A DNA stretch of 64,000 nt from SCGC-AAA076-P13 sp964276145. Its GTDB lineage: Bacteria > Pseudomonadota > Gammaproteobacteria > Magnimaribacterales > D2472. The position numbers were made by a program, and so were the translations under genes. A model generated the notes under the pieces. That model was given only the letters and a program-made list of their open reading frames with translations, did not search any database and had not been told where the DNA came from. Each line of letters opens with the position of its first letter. Position 1 is the stretch's first letter. Below are positions 9,433 through 17,610 of the stretch, in pieces. The stretch is taken from positions 1 through 64,000 of the forward strand of contig CAXYDN010000004.1 in assembly GCA_964276145.1 (NCBI GenBank), given 5' to 3'.

Positions 9433-11360
9433 TATTTTGAATCAACTATCATGAGAGGAGCTCCATTTTCTACCTGGTCATCTTTAGTAATAAGTACTCT
9501 TGATACTACTCCGTTATGAGAGGCCTTTATTGAATGTTCCATTTTCATTGCCTCTAGTATCACTAAAACATCTCCTGTTTTTACTTTTGAACCCTTTTTA
9601 ACATTTAATGCAATAACTTTTCCAGGCATAGGCGCTGTTAAACTTCCAGTTTGAATCTCAATTCCGGGCAAAACAAATTTTGGCTTAATCTTTAGCATTA
9701 CGTCACCAAAAGGCATATGCACCAAAATATTTTCATTTTTTAAAGTTATTCTGGAATAATGCCTTTTTCCATTAAATTCAATATCAAGACCAAAATCATC
9801 TTCTGAATGAATTATTCCAATTTTCCCCCAATCAAATACAAATCCTTTATTTTTCTCATATCTATATGAAACGGTAAGCTCATTGTCATTAACAACAAAA
9901 TCAATTTTTTGTTTTGGCAGCCTTCCATTGGTCCATCCTGATGGCATAAAACTAGCAATACCTATCTTTATTCTATTTTCTCTTTGAATCCAAAGCGCGG
10001 CTATAGAAGCAGCATGCTCAATTTCAGTTGGAGTAAGTTTGTATTTTCTATTAGGTTGAACTTGGTTTATAAAATCTGTAGTGGTATTTCCGTCAAAAAA
10101 CTCTCTTGCCTTAAGACACTCAATTAGAAATTCTCTATTAGTAATTACGCCTCCAATATGAGCAGATTCTAAAGTACGAGTTAATTTTAAAATTGCATCA
10201 TTTCTTGTATCTGCAAAAGAGATTATTTTTGCCAGCATTGGATCAAAATTAGTTCCTATCTTTGAGCCAATACTAATGCCCGAGTCCCATCTTGCATCAT
10301 TTTCAGGACCTCCCTCAAAGGCAATTATTTCTCCAGTTTCTGGCAGAAAGTCATTGTCTGGATTTTCAGCATAAAGTCTTGCTTCAATAGAATGACCCAT
10401 AAAGGTAATATCATCTTGGGCATATCCTAATTCTTCTTCTCTCGCAATTCTTAATTGTTCTGAAACCAGATCTATCCCAGTGACTTCCTCTGTAATAGGG
10501 TGCTCAACTTGCAATCTTGTATTAACTTCTAAAAACCAAAACTCTTCTGTTTTATCATCAAATAAAAATTCAACAGTTCCAGCTGACTTGTATTTAATTT
10601 TCTTTGCGAGTTTGATTGCCGCATTACCCATTGCAGTCCTAACATTTTCAGAGACTCTAGGAGAGGGTGATTCTTCAATAATTTTTTGATGCCTTCTTTG
10701 AATAGAGCACTCTCTTTCTCCTAGATGAACAACATTTCCATGGGCATCACCGAGTATTTGAATTTCTATATGTCTAGATTTTTGTACGTATCTTTCTATA
10801 AAAACTCTGTCATCTCCAAATCCGGACTGTGCTTCTCTTTGTGCACTTTTAATAGATTCTTTTAAATCTTTTTCTTTAGAAACTATTCTCATGCCTTTTC
10901 CACCACCACCTGCAGCAGCTTTTATTAGAAGAGGAAACCCGATGTTTTTTGCATTTTTAATATTTGATGTCATTGGAAGTGTTGGGACTCCTGCTTTTTC
11001 AGCCAGTTCCTTTGCTTTTAATTTATCTCCCATCACAGAAATTACGTGTGGGGAAGGACCAACCCATATCAAACCTTCTTTAATTACTTTTCTTGCAAAA
11101 GAGGCATTCTCAGATAAGAAGCCATATCCTGGATGAATTGCTTGAGCATCTGATTCTTTAGCAGCTTTTATAATTTTTTTACTATCTAGATAGCCTCCAT
11201 CAGTTAATCTAATTGATTGATCAGACATATGTACGAAAGGTTCATTTTTATCAGCATCAACATATACCGCAATGCATCTTATACCCATCTCTTGAGCAGT
11301 TTGAATAATCCTACAGGCTATCTCACCCCTGTTAGCAATTAATAAGGAATCATAAATCAT
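9432..11360 (-). CDS. atuF: Biotin-dependent acyl-CoA carboxylase, alpha subunit (AtuF/LiuD type)
   Basis: A 642-aa biotin carboxylase plus biotin carrier chain. It opens with I-A-N-R-G-E-I-A (about 8-15), has the ATP-grasp glycine loop G-G-G-G-K-G-M near 152-158, the catalytic E-V-N-T-R-L-Q-V-E-H segment near 290, and the biotinylation motif E-A-M-K606-M near the C-terminus. It carboxylates biotin with bicarbonate and ATP for the partner carboxyltransferase encoded immediately upstream, whose end overlaps this start by 4 bp. Geranyl-CoA or 3-methylcrotonyl-CoA carboxylase are the candidates; the AtuA gene favours the first. Confidence 0.9.
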   Translation of the reverse strand: MIYDSLLIANRGEIACRIIQTAQEMGIRCIAVYVDADKNEPFVHMSDQSIRLTDGGYLDSKKIIKAAKESDAQAIHPGYGFLSENASFARKVIKEGLIWVGPSPHVISVMGDKLKAKELAEKAGVPTLPMTSNIKNAKNIGFPLLIKAAAGGGGKGMRIVSKEKDLKESIKSAQREAQSGFGDDRVFIERYVQKSRHIEIQILGDAHGNVVHLGERECSIQRRHQKIIEESPSPRVSENVRTAMGNAAIKLAKKIKYKSAGTVEFLFDDKTEEFWFLEVNTRLQVEHPITEEVTGIDLVSEQLRIAREEELGYAQDDITFMGHSIEARLYAENPDNDFLPETGEIIAFEGGPENDARWDSGISIGSKIGTNFDPMLAKIISFADTRNDAILKLTRTLESAHIGGVITNREFLIECLKAREFFDGNTTTDFINQVQPNRKYKLTPTEIEHAASIAALWIQRENRIKIGIASFMPSGWTNGRLPKQKIDFVVNDNELTVSYRYEKNKGFVFDWGKIGIIHSEDDFGLDIEFNGKRHYSRITLKNENILVHMPFGDVMLKIKPKFVLPGIEIQTGSLTAPMPGKVIALNVKKGSKVKTGDVLVILEAMKMEHSIKASHNGVVSRVLITKDDQVENGAPLMIVDSK

Positions 11361-13018
11361 AATCTAAATACTCCATATTCTCTTGCACCCTCAATTGGAA
11401 TGTTATTAATTATCGATAAACAAAAACCAATGATGTCCCTAGTATCTCTTGGATCTATTATTCCATCATCAGTAACCATGCTGCTTGCAACAAGTCCTTT
11501 TGATAATTTCTCTAAATAATCAATTACCATCTTTCTTAATTCCTCATCAGCTTTTTCATCAAAATCTTTTCCATCTCTTAATGCTTTAGCTTTTCTTACA
11601 ATTGACATTACTCCAGCCATTTGTTCAGGCCCCATGACAGCAATTTTTGCTGTTGGCCATAAGAACGTAAACCTATTGTTAAAAGCTTTACCAGACATGG
11701 CATAAGTTCCAGCACCATAAGATGCACCAACTATAAATGTTATATGAGGCACGGTAGAGTTTGATACAGCATTTATTAACTGAGATCCTTTTTTAATAAT
11801 TCCCTGACTTTCAAAATCCTTACCTACTAAAAAACCAGTGACGTTATGAAGAAATATTAATGGGATATCTCTCTTATTACATAGCTGAATAAAGGTTGCT
11901 GCCTTTTCTGCACTTTCAGGATAAATTGGACCATTATTCCCTAGAATGCCAATCTGATATCCATGGACTGATGTCCATCCACATACCATCGTTGGACCGT
12001 ATAATGGTTTAAATTCTTCAAACTTTGAGCCATCAGAAAATCTTGCAATAATTTCTCTGATATCAACAGCAGACTTTAGGTCCTGACTTATTATTCCTAG
12101 AAGTTCTTCTGAATCATATATTGGATTAGTACTAATTTTTTGTGGACTTAGACCTTTTTTAGTCCAATTTAAATGAGAAACAACTTCTCTACATATTCTT
12201 AATGCATCCATTTCATCTTCAGCTAAATAATCAGACAGTCCAGATTGCTCAGAATGCATTTTGGCACCACCCAAGGTTTCATCATCAGATTCTTCACCGG
12301 TAGCCATTTTAACTAAAGGTGGCCCAGCTAGAAAAGCCTTTGATTGGCCTTTGATAAAAATATTGTAATCTGACATTCCTGGTTGATATGCACCTCCTGC
12401 TGTTGAAGAGCCAAACACAACAGAAATTACAGGTATTCTTAATTTTGAAAGCTCAGTCATGTCATAAAAAAATCTTCCAGTTGAGGCAAAATGATTTTGA
12501 TGAAGAGAAGGAGCTTCTGGAGGATTTTCACCTCCACCAGATCCAGATACACTTAAATCTCCTCCTGCAGATTCAACAAAGCTTATGAAAGGTATTTGAT
12601 TTTCACGAGATATTTCCATAGCTCGGTTCCATTTTTCTCCTACATATACTGTCATGGCACCAGCTTTGACTGTAGGATCGTTAGCAAATATTACGCATTC
12701 AATACCGGAAATAATTCCTACTCCAGAAACACATCCCCCACCAACATTATAATTATTAGTTCCATACCCAGCATAAGGTTGTATTTCTAAAAACGGACTA
12801 TCAGGATCAAGAACATTCATAATCCTTTCACGAACAGGCATTTTTCCTCTTTTTGCCAACCTTTCATGATGTCTTTTACCACCACCTAACTCAGCAAGAT
12901 CTAATAACTCATCAAGAAATACTAATTTCTCAAGCATCATTTTCTTATTTTCTAAATATTGTTCAGATTTAGTATCTAAATTTGATTTGAATATAGGAGC
13001 AATATTTTCTGTTTTCAT
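11357..13018 (-). CDS. atuC: Acyl-CoA carboxylase, carboxyltransferase beta subunit (AtuC/LiuB type)
   Basis: A 553-aa crotonase-like carboxyltransferase, first gene of the operon. Recognisable segments are R-H-H-E-R-L-A-K-R-G-K near 48-58, the glycine-rich oxyanion stretch G-G-G-E-N-P-P near 160-166, and V-F-G-S-S-T-A-G-G-A-Y-Q-P-G near 200. Length and motifs match methylcrotonyl-CoA and geranyl-CoA carboxylase beta chains. The two differ mainly in an acyl-pocket residue (bulky in the first, small in the second) that I cannot place with certainty here. Palindromes lie 30-65 bp upstream of the start, suggesting repression by the operon's own TetR protein. Confidence 0.9.
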   Translation of the reverse strand: MKTENIAPIFKSNLDTKSEQYLENKKMMLEKLVFLDELLDLAELGGGKRHHERLAKRGKMPVRERIMNVLDPDSPFLEIQPYAGYGTNNYNVGGGCVSGVGIISGIECVIFANDPTVKAGAMTVYVGEKWNRAMEISRENQIPFISFVESAGGDLSVSGSGGGENPPEAPSLHQNHFASTGRFFYDMTELSKLRIPVISVVFGSSTAGGAYQPGMSDYNIFIKGQSKAFLAGPPLVKMATGEESDDETLGGAKMHSEQSGLSDYLAEDEMDALRICREVVSHLNWTKKGLSPQKISTNPIYDSEELLGIISQDLKSAVDIREIIARFSDGSKFEEFKPLYGPTMVCGWTSVHGYQIGILGNNGPIYPESAEKAATFIQLCNKRDIPLIFLHNVTGFLVGKDFESQGIIKKGSQLINAVSNSTVPHITFIVGASYGAGTYAMSGKAFNNRFTFLWPTAKIAVMGPEQMAGVMSIVRKAKALRDGKDFDEKADEELRKMVIDYLEKLSKGLVASSMVTDDGIIDPRDTRDIIGFCLSIINNIPIEGAREYGVFRL

Positions 13019-13043
13019 AGGTATTAATAAATTAACAATGTTT

Positions 13044-13083
13044 TATTATGGTAATATATTAGCATTAATATTACCAATATTAA
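13044..13083. promoter_or_regulatory. Overlapping palindromes, candidate TetR (AtuR-like) operators
   Basis: Between the divergent carboxylase operon and the GST gene lie several nested inverted repeats. GGTAATAT (13050-13057) pairs with ATATTACC (13068-13075). TTAATATT (13065-13072) and AATATTAA (13076-13083) form perfect 8-bp arms around ACC. TATTA-TGG-TAATA spans 13044-13056. They read as two copies of a GGTAATAT-centred site in opposite orientation. Two adjacent inverted repeats are the arrangement reported for AtuR in Pseudomonas. The role here is inferred. Confidence 0.5.
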
Positions 13084-13114
13084 GATGTATCATTAAGCAA
13101 TACAAAAAATTTTT

Positions 13115-13735
13115 ATGTTAAAAATATACGGAACACAAAATTCAAGAGCTATGAGACCGATCTGGACTGCTGAAGAAATGGGTCTCGAATACGAGCTTGC
13201 AATGATGCCTTTTCCACCAAGAGTTTTTCATAAAGAATATTTGGAAATAAACATGCTTGGAACAGTCCCATATTTGACTGATGGAGACATAAAAATGACA
13301 GAATCAGTTGCAATGGCACAGTATTTAGTAGAAAAATATGGCCCAACAGATTTAAGAGTAATGCCTGATGAAAAGGATTATCCAAATTATTTAAATTGGC
13401 TTCATCATGCAGATGCTACATTAACTTTTCCTCAGACAGTGGTTTTAAGATATAAGTATCAAGAGCCTGGAGTCGCTGATGCTGCAATAGAAGGATATAG
13501 CAGATGGTTTGTTTCACGTCTTAAACTACTTGAATCGGAACTGGAAAATAAAACTTATCTTTGCTCAAATAGATTTACGATTGCTGACATATGTGTCAGT
13601 TATGCAATTAACCTAGCAGGCGTTCTTGGTATTAAAGAAGCATTTAAACCAAATATAACTAGATGGACATCCATGCTTTTTGAAAGAGAAGCCTTTATAA
13701 AAAGTAAAAATTATAAACACGAAGAACAAACATAA
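13115..13735 (+). CDS. Glutathione S-transferase family protein
   Basis: A 206-aa two-domain GST: a thioredoxin-like N-terminal domain with N-S-R-A as the likely glutathione-activating turn (residues 9-12), the cis-Pro segment G-T-V-P-Y-L near 50, T-E-S-V-A-M near 62-67, and an all-helical C-terminal domain. Substrate cannot be inferred. It is divergent from the carboxylase operon and shares the palindrome-bearing promoter region, so it may be coregulated. Its stop overlaps the start of the Msr fusion gene by one base, so the two form a redox-type operon. Confidence 0.85.
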   Translation: MLKIYGTQNSRAMRPIWTAEEMGLEYELAMMPFPPRVFHKEYLEINMLGTVPYLTDGDIKMTESVAMAQYLVEKYGPTDLRVMPDEKDYPNYLNWLHHADATLTFPQTVVLRYKYQEPGVADAAIEGYSRWFVSRLKLLESELENKTYLCSNRFTIADICVSYAINLAGVLGIKEAFKPNITRWTSMLFEREAFIKSKNYKHEEQT

Positions 13736-14994
13736 TGAAAAAATTTTATATATTTCTGCCACTTATCGCTTTATGTTTAAGCATAAAGTCTAATGAAAAT
13801 CATACATCACATTTAGAGACTATTGTTTTAGGATCTGGTTGTTTTTGGGGAGCAGAAAAGGGATATGAAGCTCTTGAAGGTGTTGAGGATGCTGTATCGG
13901 GATATGCTGATGGATATGGAATAAATCCTACCTATAGAGATATAACGAAATATAAAAATAAATATAAAAGAAATAATTTTGCTGAGGTTGTTAAAGTAAC
14001 TTTTAACAATGAGATAATAAGCTTAAGATCTTTACTTGAGCATTACTACGAATCACACGATCCAACTCAGCTCAATAGACAAGGTAATGATATTGGCACT
14101 CAATACAGATCAACTATTTTGTATACAAAAGCATCGCAAAAAAAAATAATAGACAAGACAACGAGCGAATTTCAAAAATTATTAAGTGATGAAGGATATG
14201 GAGAAATTCAGACTTTAATTAAATCTCTTGATGAGTTCTATGATGCTGAAGAGTATCATCAAGATTATATTCAAAAAAACCCTAATGGTTATTGTCCAGA
14301 TCATTCCACTGGAGTTGCCTTTAACAAGATTGAAGTACCAAACATTGATAACTCATTACTGTTATCAGGCAAATATGTACTTGTAATTGATTCACAAGAT
14401 TATTGTCCTTATTGTGAGAAGTTCAAAAATGATGTAGCAAATGATTACCAGGGAAGCATTCCAATGGTATACAGAACAGCAATTGAATTGGATGGTTTGG
14501 ATATTCAAACACCCACCTGGGCAACGCCTACTATAATTTTCTTAGAGAATGGTATTGAACTATTTTCATATCAGGGATATATGGATCCTGAGATATTTTA
14601 TAAAGCTCTTGGGAAATTTAAATTGGGTGATTCAGAGGCATATGATGTTGCCTTTAACCAAGGAACCGATTCAAGGTTTTGTAAAGAGTATCAGATTTTT
14701 AAAAATACTCCTGATGGTGTTTTTATTGATAAATTAAGTGGAGTACCATTGTTTGATACCAGGGATAGATTTGTTTCACGAAGCGGGTGGCTATCATTTA
14801 CAGCGCCAGTACCTAATGCAACCTATGAATTACCAGATAATTCATATGGAATGAAAAGAACTGAGGTTAAATCAATATCAAGCAATATCCATCTTGGACA
14901 TGTTTTCGATGATGGGCCAAATGGAATGCCAAGATATTGTATTAATGCAACAGTGCTAGAGTTTATTGCAAGAGAAGATATTAAAAACTCTTAA
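13735..14994 (+). CDS. msrAB: Secreted MsrA-thioredoxin-MsrB fusion, methionine sulfoxide reductase
   Basis: A 419-aa protein with an N-terminal signal peptide (about 1-19). MsrA domain: G-C36-F-W-G-A-E catalytic motif and resolving Cys187 in G-Y-C-P-D-H. Middle domain (about 205-295): thioredoxin-like, with C224-P-Y-C227 and a cis-Pro T-P-T near 264-266. MsrB domain (about 315-412): G-W-L-S-F near 351-355, H-L-G-H-V and catalytic Cys402 in R-Y-C-I-N. The zinc-binding CxxC pairs of many MsrB proteins are missing. It would repair oxidised methionine of both stereoisomers in the periplasm. The domain order A-Trx-B differs from the Trx-A-B order of Neisseria PilB/MsrAB. Confidence 0.92.
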   Translation: MKKFYIFLPLIALCLSIKSNENHTSHLETIVLGSGCFWGAEKGYEALEGVEDAVSGYADGYGINPTYRDITKYKNKYKRNNFAEVVKVTFNNEIISLRSLLEHYYESHDPTQLNRQGNDIGTQYRSTILYTKASQKKIIDKTTSEFQKLLSDEGYGEIQTLIKSLDEFYDAEEYHQDYIQKNPNGYCPDHSTGVAFNKIEVPNIDNSLLLSGKYVLVIDSQDYCPYCEKFKNDVANDYQGSIPMVYRTAIELDGLDIQTPTWATPTIIFLENGIELFSYQGYMDPEIFYKALGKFKLGDSEAYDVAFNQGTDSRFCKEYQIFKNTPDGVFIDKLSGVPLFDTRDRFVSRSGWLSFTAPVPNATYELPDNSYGMKRTEVKSISSNIHLGHVFDDGPNGMPRYCINATVLEFIAREDIKNS

Positions 14995-14999
14995 TAATT

Positions 15000-16157
15000 T
15001 TAATCTACTAAGTTTGTTATTCGCTCATAGGCTTCAACAAATTCTTCTTTGAATTTTTGGACGGTCTGTCCAGCTGAAATAGTTTCATTCACCAACCCAA
15101 TACCTTGGCCAACCCAATATGTATCAAGTTTTTTTGCTCCCTCGTTTCCAAGGGTGGCCTGTTTTGAGACTATTGCTAAAGCTGGTTCTCCCACAATTGT
15201 TTGAAGAGGCATTGGAAGTGGTTCAGGTGCATCTTTCGACTCCCATGCATCGGTCCATGCTGATTGAAGTTGTCTAGAATGCTTGCCTGTTCTACTTTTT
15301 GACCTGACAGTTTGGCTTGAGGTGGCCTGTATCATTTTTTCCTTAATATTTTCAGAAGTTTCAGCTTCTGTTGTTGGAAGAAACACCGATGCACACCAAA
15401 CACCATCTGCACCCATAGTCATAATTCCAGCCATTTGTTCACCCGTGGCAATTCCACCGGCTGCTAAGATAGGGACATCACCCAAGTCTTTTATTGCTCT
15501 TTTTACTTCTGGAATAAGTACCATAGTTGAAACACTGCCACAGTGACCGCCACCTTCAGTTCCTGATACAACCAATACATCAACGCCAGCTTGAACTTGT
15601 TTAATGGCATGCTCTTTAGCACCCAAAAGCGCTGCAACTTTTACATTATTTTCTTTACCCATCTCTAGCATCCAATGAGGAGGAACACCTAAAGCATTCG
15701 CTATAAGCTTAATAGGATGAGAAAAAGCAACCTCTAATAATTTTTTTGCTCCTTCTTCTTTGAGATTTTTTCCAAATCTAGAATCTGAATCCATTTCAAC
15801 CTTTTTTGAATCTGAAGGATTTCTTAATGATTCACCATCAACATCATGTTGTTTAAGAACATCCGCTCTAAAATCTCTGTATTCTTGTGGAATCATGTTT
15901 ATTAAGTCTTCCGATGAGACAGACGACCCTTTGCCTTCAAAGGTTGTTGGAACTAAGATATCTACACCATAAGGTCTGCCATCAATATGCTCATCTATCC
16001 ATTTAAGGTCTTGTTCCAACATTTCAGGGGTATGACCGACAGCACCGAGTACTCCCATACCTCCAGCTTTAGAGACAGCAACAACAACATCCCTGCAGTG
16101 GCTAAAAGCTACGAGTGGGAATTCAATATCAAACATTTCACATATAGGTGATTTCAT
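15000..16157 (-). CDS. Nitronate monooxygenase / NPD-type flavoprotein
   Basis: A 385-aa TIM-barrel FMN enzyme of the 2-nitropropane dioxygenase family. Visible landmarks are an N-terminal E-F-P-L-V-A-F-S segment, S-G-T-E-G-G-G-H-C-G near 198-207, and the phosphate-binding A-A-G-G-I-A-T-G near 234-241. Members oxidise nitronates or act as FMN-dependent enoyl reductase-like proteins; many remain uncharacterised. Adjacent to fatty-acid/acyl-CoA genes it may act on lipid-derived compounds, but this is speculative. It converges with the Msr gene (5-bp gap) and diverges from rraA. Confidence 0.82.
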   Translation of the reverse strand: MKSPICEMFDIEFPLVAFSHCRDVVVAVSKAGGMGVLGAVGHTPEMLEQDLKWIDEHIDGRPYGVDILVPTTFEGKGSSVSSEDLINMIPQEYRDFRADVLKQHDVDGESLRNPSDSKKVEMDSDSRFGKNLKEEGAKKLLEVAFSHPIKLIANALGVPPHWMLEMGKENNVKVAALLGAKEHAIKQVQAGVDVLVVSGTEGGGHCGSVSTMVLIPEVKRAIKDLGDVPILAAGGIATGEQMAGIMTMGADGVWCASVFLPTTEAETSENIKEKMIQATSSQTVRSKSRTGKHSRQLQSAWTDAWESKDAPEPLPMPLQTIVGEPALAIVSKQATLGNEGAKKLDTYWVGQGIGLVNETISAGQTVQKFKEEFVEAYERITNLVD

Positions 16158-16193
16158 AATTTACTCTACATTTTTATATATTTTTAATTCTAT

Positions 16194-16199
16194 TATAAT
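16194..16199 (+). promoter_or_regulatory. TATAAT -10 candidate upstream of rraA
   Basis: A consensus TATAAT sits in the 70-bp divergent spacer between the nitronate monooxygenase-like gene and rraA, 28 bp before the rraA ATG. No clear -35 box is visible and the region is AT-rich, so confidence is limited. Confidence 0.3.
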
Positions 16200-16227
16200 T
16201 ATGAGATAAATTTAAAATTTTCTTCTA

Positions 16228-16722
16228 ATGCAAAAATACAACTTTACAGTGCCTGATATATGCGATGCTTTTCCTAATGATGTATTGATAGGTAATATTT
16301 TTCTTAATTCTTATGGCGGTATTGATACGTTTTGTGGAGAAATTAGAACAGCTAATTGTCCTCATAGTAATAGTATCGTTAAAGAAATGGTTGAAGAAGA
16401 TGGCGAGGGCAAAGTTCTTGTTATAAATCATGCTGGCGATAAATTATGTTCAATGGTCGGTGATCAAGTTGCACAAAAAGCTTATTCAAATAATTGGAGA
16501 GGAATTTTTGTGAATGGCTACATTCGTGATATTGAAGTAATCAAAGATATTTCAATTGGAGTTTATGCAAAAAATGCTTATCCAATGAAAACAGATAAGT
16601 CTGTTGGGGTTGGAATTAAGGATAAAGATATTACTATTGGTAGTGTGAGAATAAGTTCTGGAAATTGGATTTATGTTGATACTAACGGGTGGGTTGTTAG
16701 TAGAAAAAAATTAGAACTTTAA
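16228..16722 (+). CDS. rraA: RraA family protein (RNase E regulator / HMG-type aldolase fold)
   Basis: A 164-aa protein collinear with E. coli RraA: L-C/I-C-D-A start region, S-Y-G-G near 28-31 (F-G-G in E. coli), G-E-G-K-V-L-V-I near 60, an N-N-W-R-G-I-F-V-N-G-Y-I-R segment near 88-100, and D-I-S-I-G-V-Y-A near 110-117. RraA binds RNase E and dampens mRNA turnover; close homologues are 4-hydroxy-4-methyl-2-oxoglutarate aldolases. The length and order favour RraA proper. Its last bases overlap the convergent acyltransferase gene by 12 bp. Confidence 0.85.
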   Translation: MQKYNFTVPDICDAFPNDVLIGNIFLNSYGGIDTFCGEIRTANCPHSNSIVKEMVEEDGEGKVLVINHAGDKLCSMVGDQVAQKAYSNNWRGIFVNGYIRDIEVIKDISIGVYAKNAYPMKTDKSVGVGIKDKDITIGSVRISSGNWIYVDTNGWVVSRKKLEL

Positions 16723-17595
16723 TCTTTCAATTTCTTTGTCTTTCTCTTCCCAAATTCCTTCAATCCAAATTTTAAAATTCTTTCTGTATTCTTCATCTGT
16801 AGAATAGTTTTTATTTTTAAGATCCTCTGGAATATTGTATTTTTTAACTGAAACTTTTACGTCTCTCATATCACCTTTTAAAAAGGCCCATGCTCCTCTT
16901 TTGTCTGATTTATATACAACCGAATAGTCGACCAAAACATCAATATTTGGCATAGCAGAAAGAGCAGTTGCAATACCTCCAACTCTTGGTATCAAAAGAT
17001 TTTTGTATGGTGAATTCTGAGCTTTATGCTTTATAGAATTATTTCTTGTTCCTTCTGCATAACTAAAAATAGTTGAAGGCGACCTTAGAAATCTTTTACA
17101 GGCTAGTAAAGTATTCTCATAATCTTTAAATCTTAAATTAGGATTTTTTTCTAATTGTTTTTTTGAGTGTCTATTTACAAATGGCATATTCAAAGTCTTA
17201 TTTGCAAGAAATACAAAAGGTATCCAAGCCAATTCTTTTTTCATAAAAAACTTAAGAAGAGGAATTCTTTTGTGAGCTGCTACCAAAAGAATAAAAATAT
17301 CTGCCCATGATTGATGATTCGAAACGGCCATATACCATTGATTTTTATCAAACTCATTGTTATCGAATACTTGCATAGAATCTCTATGCATTATTTTCAT
17401 GATAATCTTCAATCCATAAACAGTATATTCACCAATAGTATTTGAAATTTTGCTTAATTTAATTTTAAGGGATTTAAATGGAAATATAGCTCTTGGAATA
17501 TTTACAATTGTTAAAGTTCCAAAACCAATTATTAATTCAACAATGATTAATATAAAAGTAAAAAAGCCAATTATGTTGGACTTTATATAATACAT
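16711..17595 (-). CDS. 1-acyl-sn-glycerol-3-phosphate acyltransferase-like protein (PlsC/LCLAT family)
   Basis: A 294-aa membrane acyltransferase. An N-terminal hydrophobic span covers about 8-33. The catalytic N93-H94-x4-D99 motif (N-H-Q-S-W-A-D) and substrate-binding E181-G-T-R184 are intact, with the M-P-F-V-N-R segment near 137-142 between them. It would acylate lysophosphatidic acid or a related lysophospholipid at the inner membrane. Length and the NHQSWAD form resemble E. coli YihG more than PlsC. It follows the acyl-CoA dehydrogenase pair by 15 bp on the same strand. Confidence 0.87.
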   Translation of the reverse strand: MYYIKSNIIGFFTFILIIVELIIGFGTLTIVNIPRAIFPFKSLKIKLSKISNTIGEYTVYGLKIIMKIMHRDSMQVFDNNEFDKNQWYMAVSNHQSWADIFILLVAAHKRIPLLKFFMKKELAWIPFVFLANKTLNMPFVNRHSKKQLEKNPNLRFKDYENTLLACKRFLRSPSTIFSYAEGTRNNSIKHKAQNSPYKNLLIPRVGGIATALSAMPNIDVLVDYSVVYKSDKRGAWAFLKGDMRDVKVSVKKYNIPEDLKNKNYSTDEEYRKNFKIWIEGIWEEKDKEIERLKF

Positions 17596-17610
17596 ACCAA
17601 ACTTTTAAAT

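Noticed and set aside
12388..12790. Two 64-66-aa plus-strand frames inside the carboxylase beta gene
   Set aside because: Shadow frames with repetitive Leu/Gln/His or Ser/Tyr composition that mirror codons of the real gene.
3920..13018. Reading the operon as a standard leucine (liu) degradation cluster
   Set aside because: No HMG-CoA lyase is present, an AtuA gene is, and the dehydrogenases are an unusual pair. Not fully excluded, since carboxylase specificity cannot be settled by eye.
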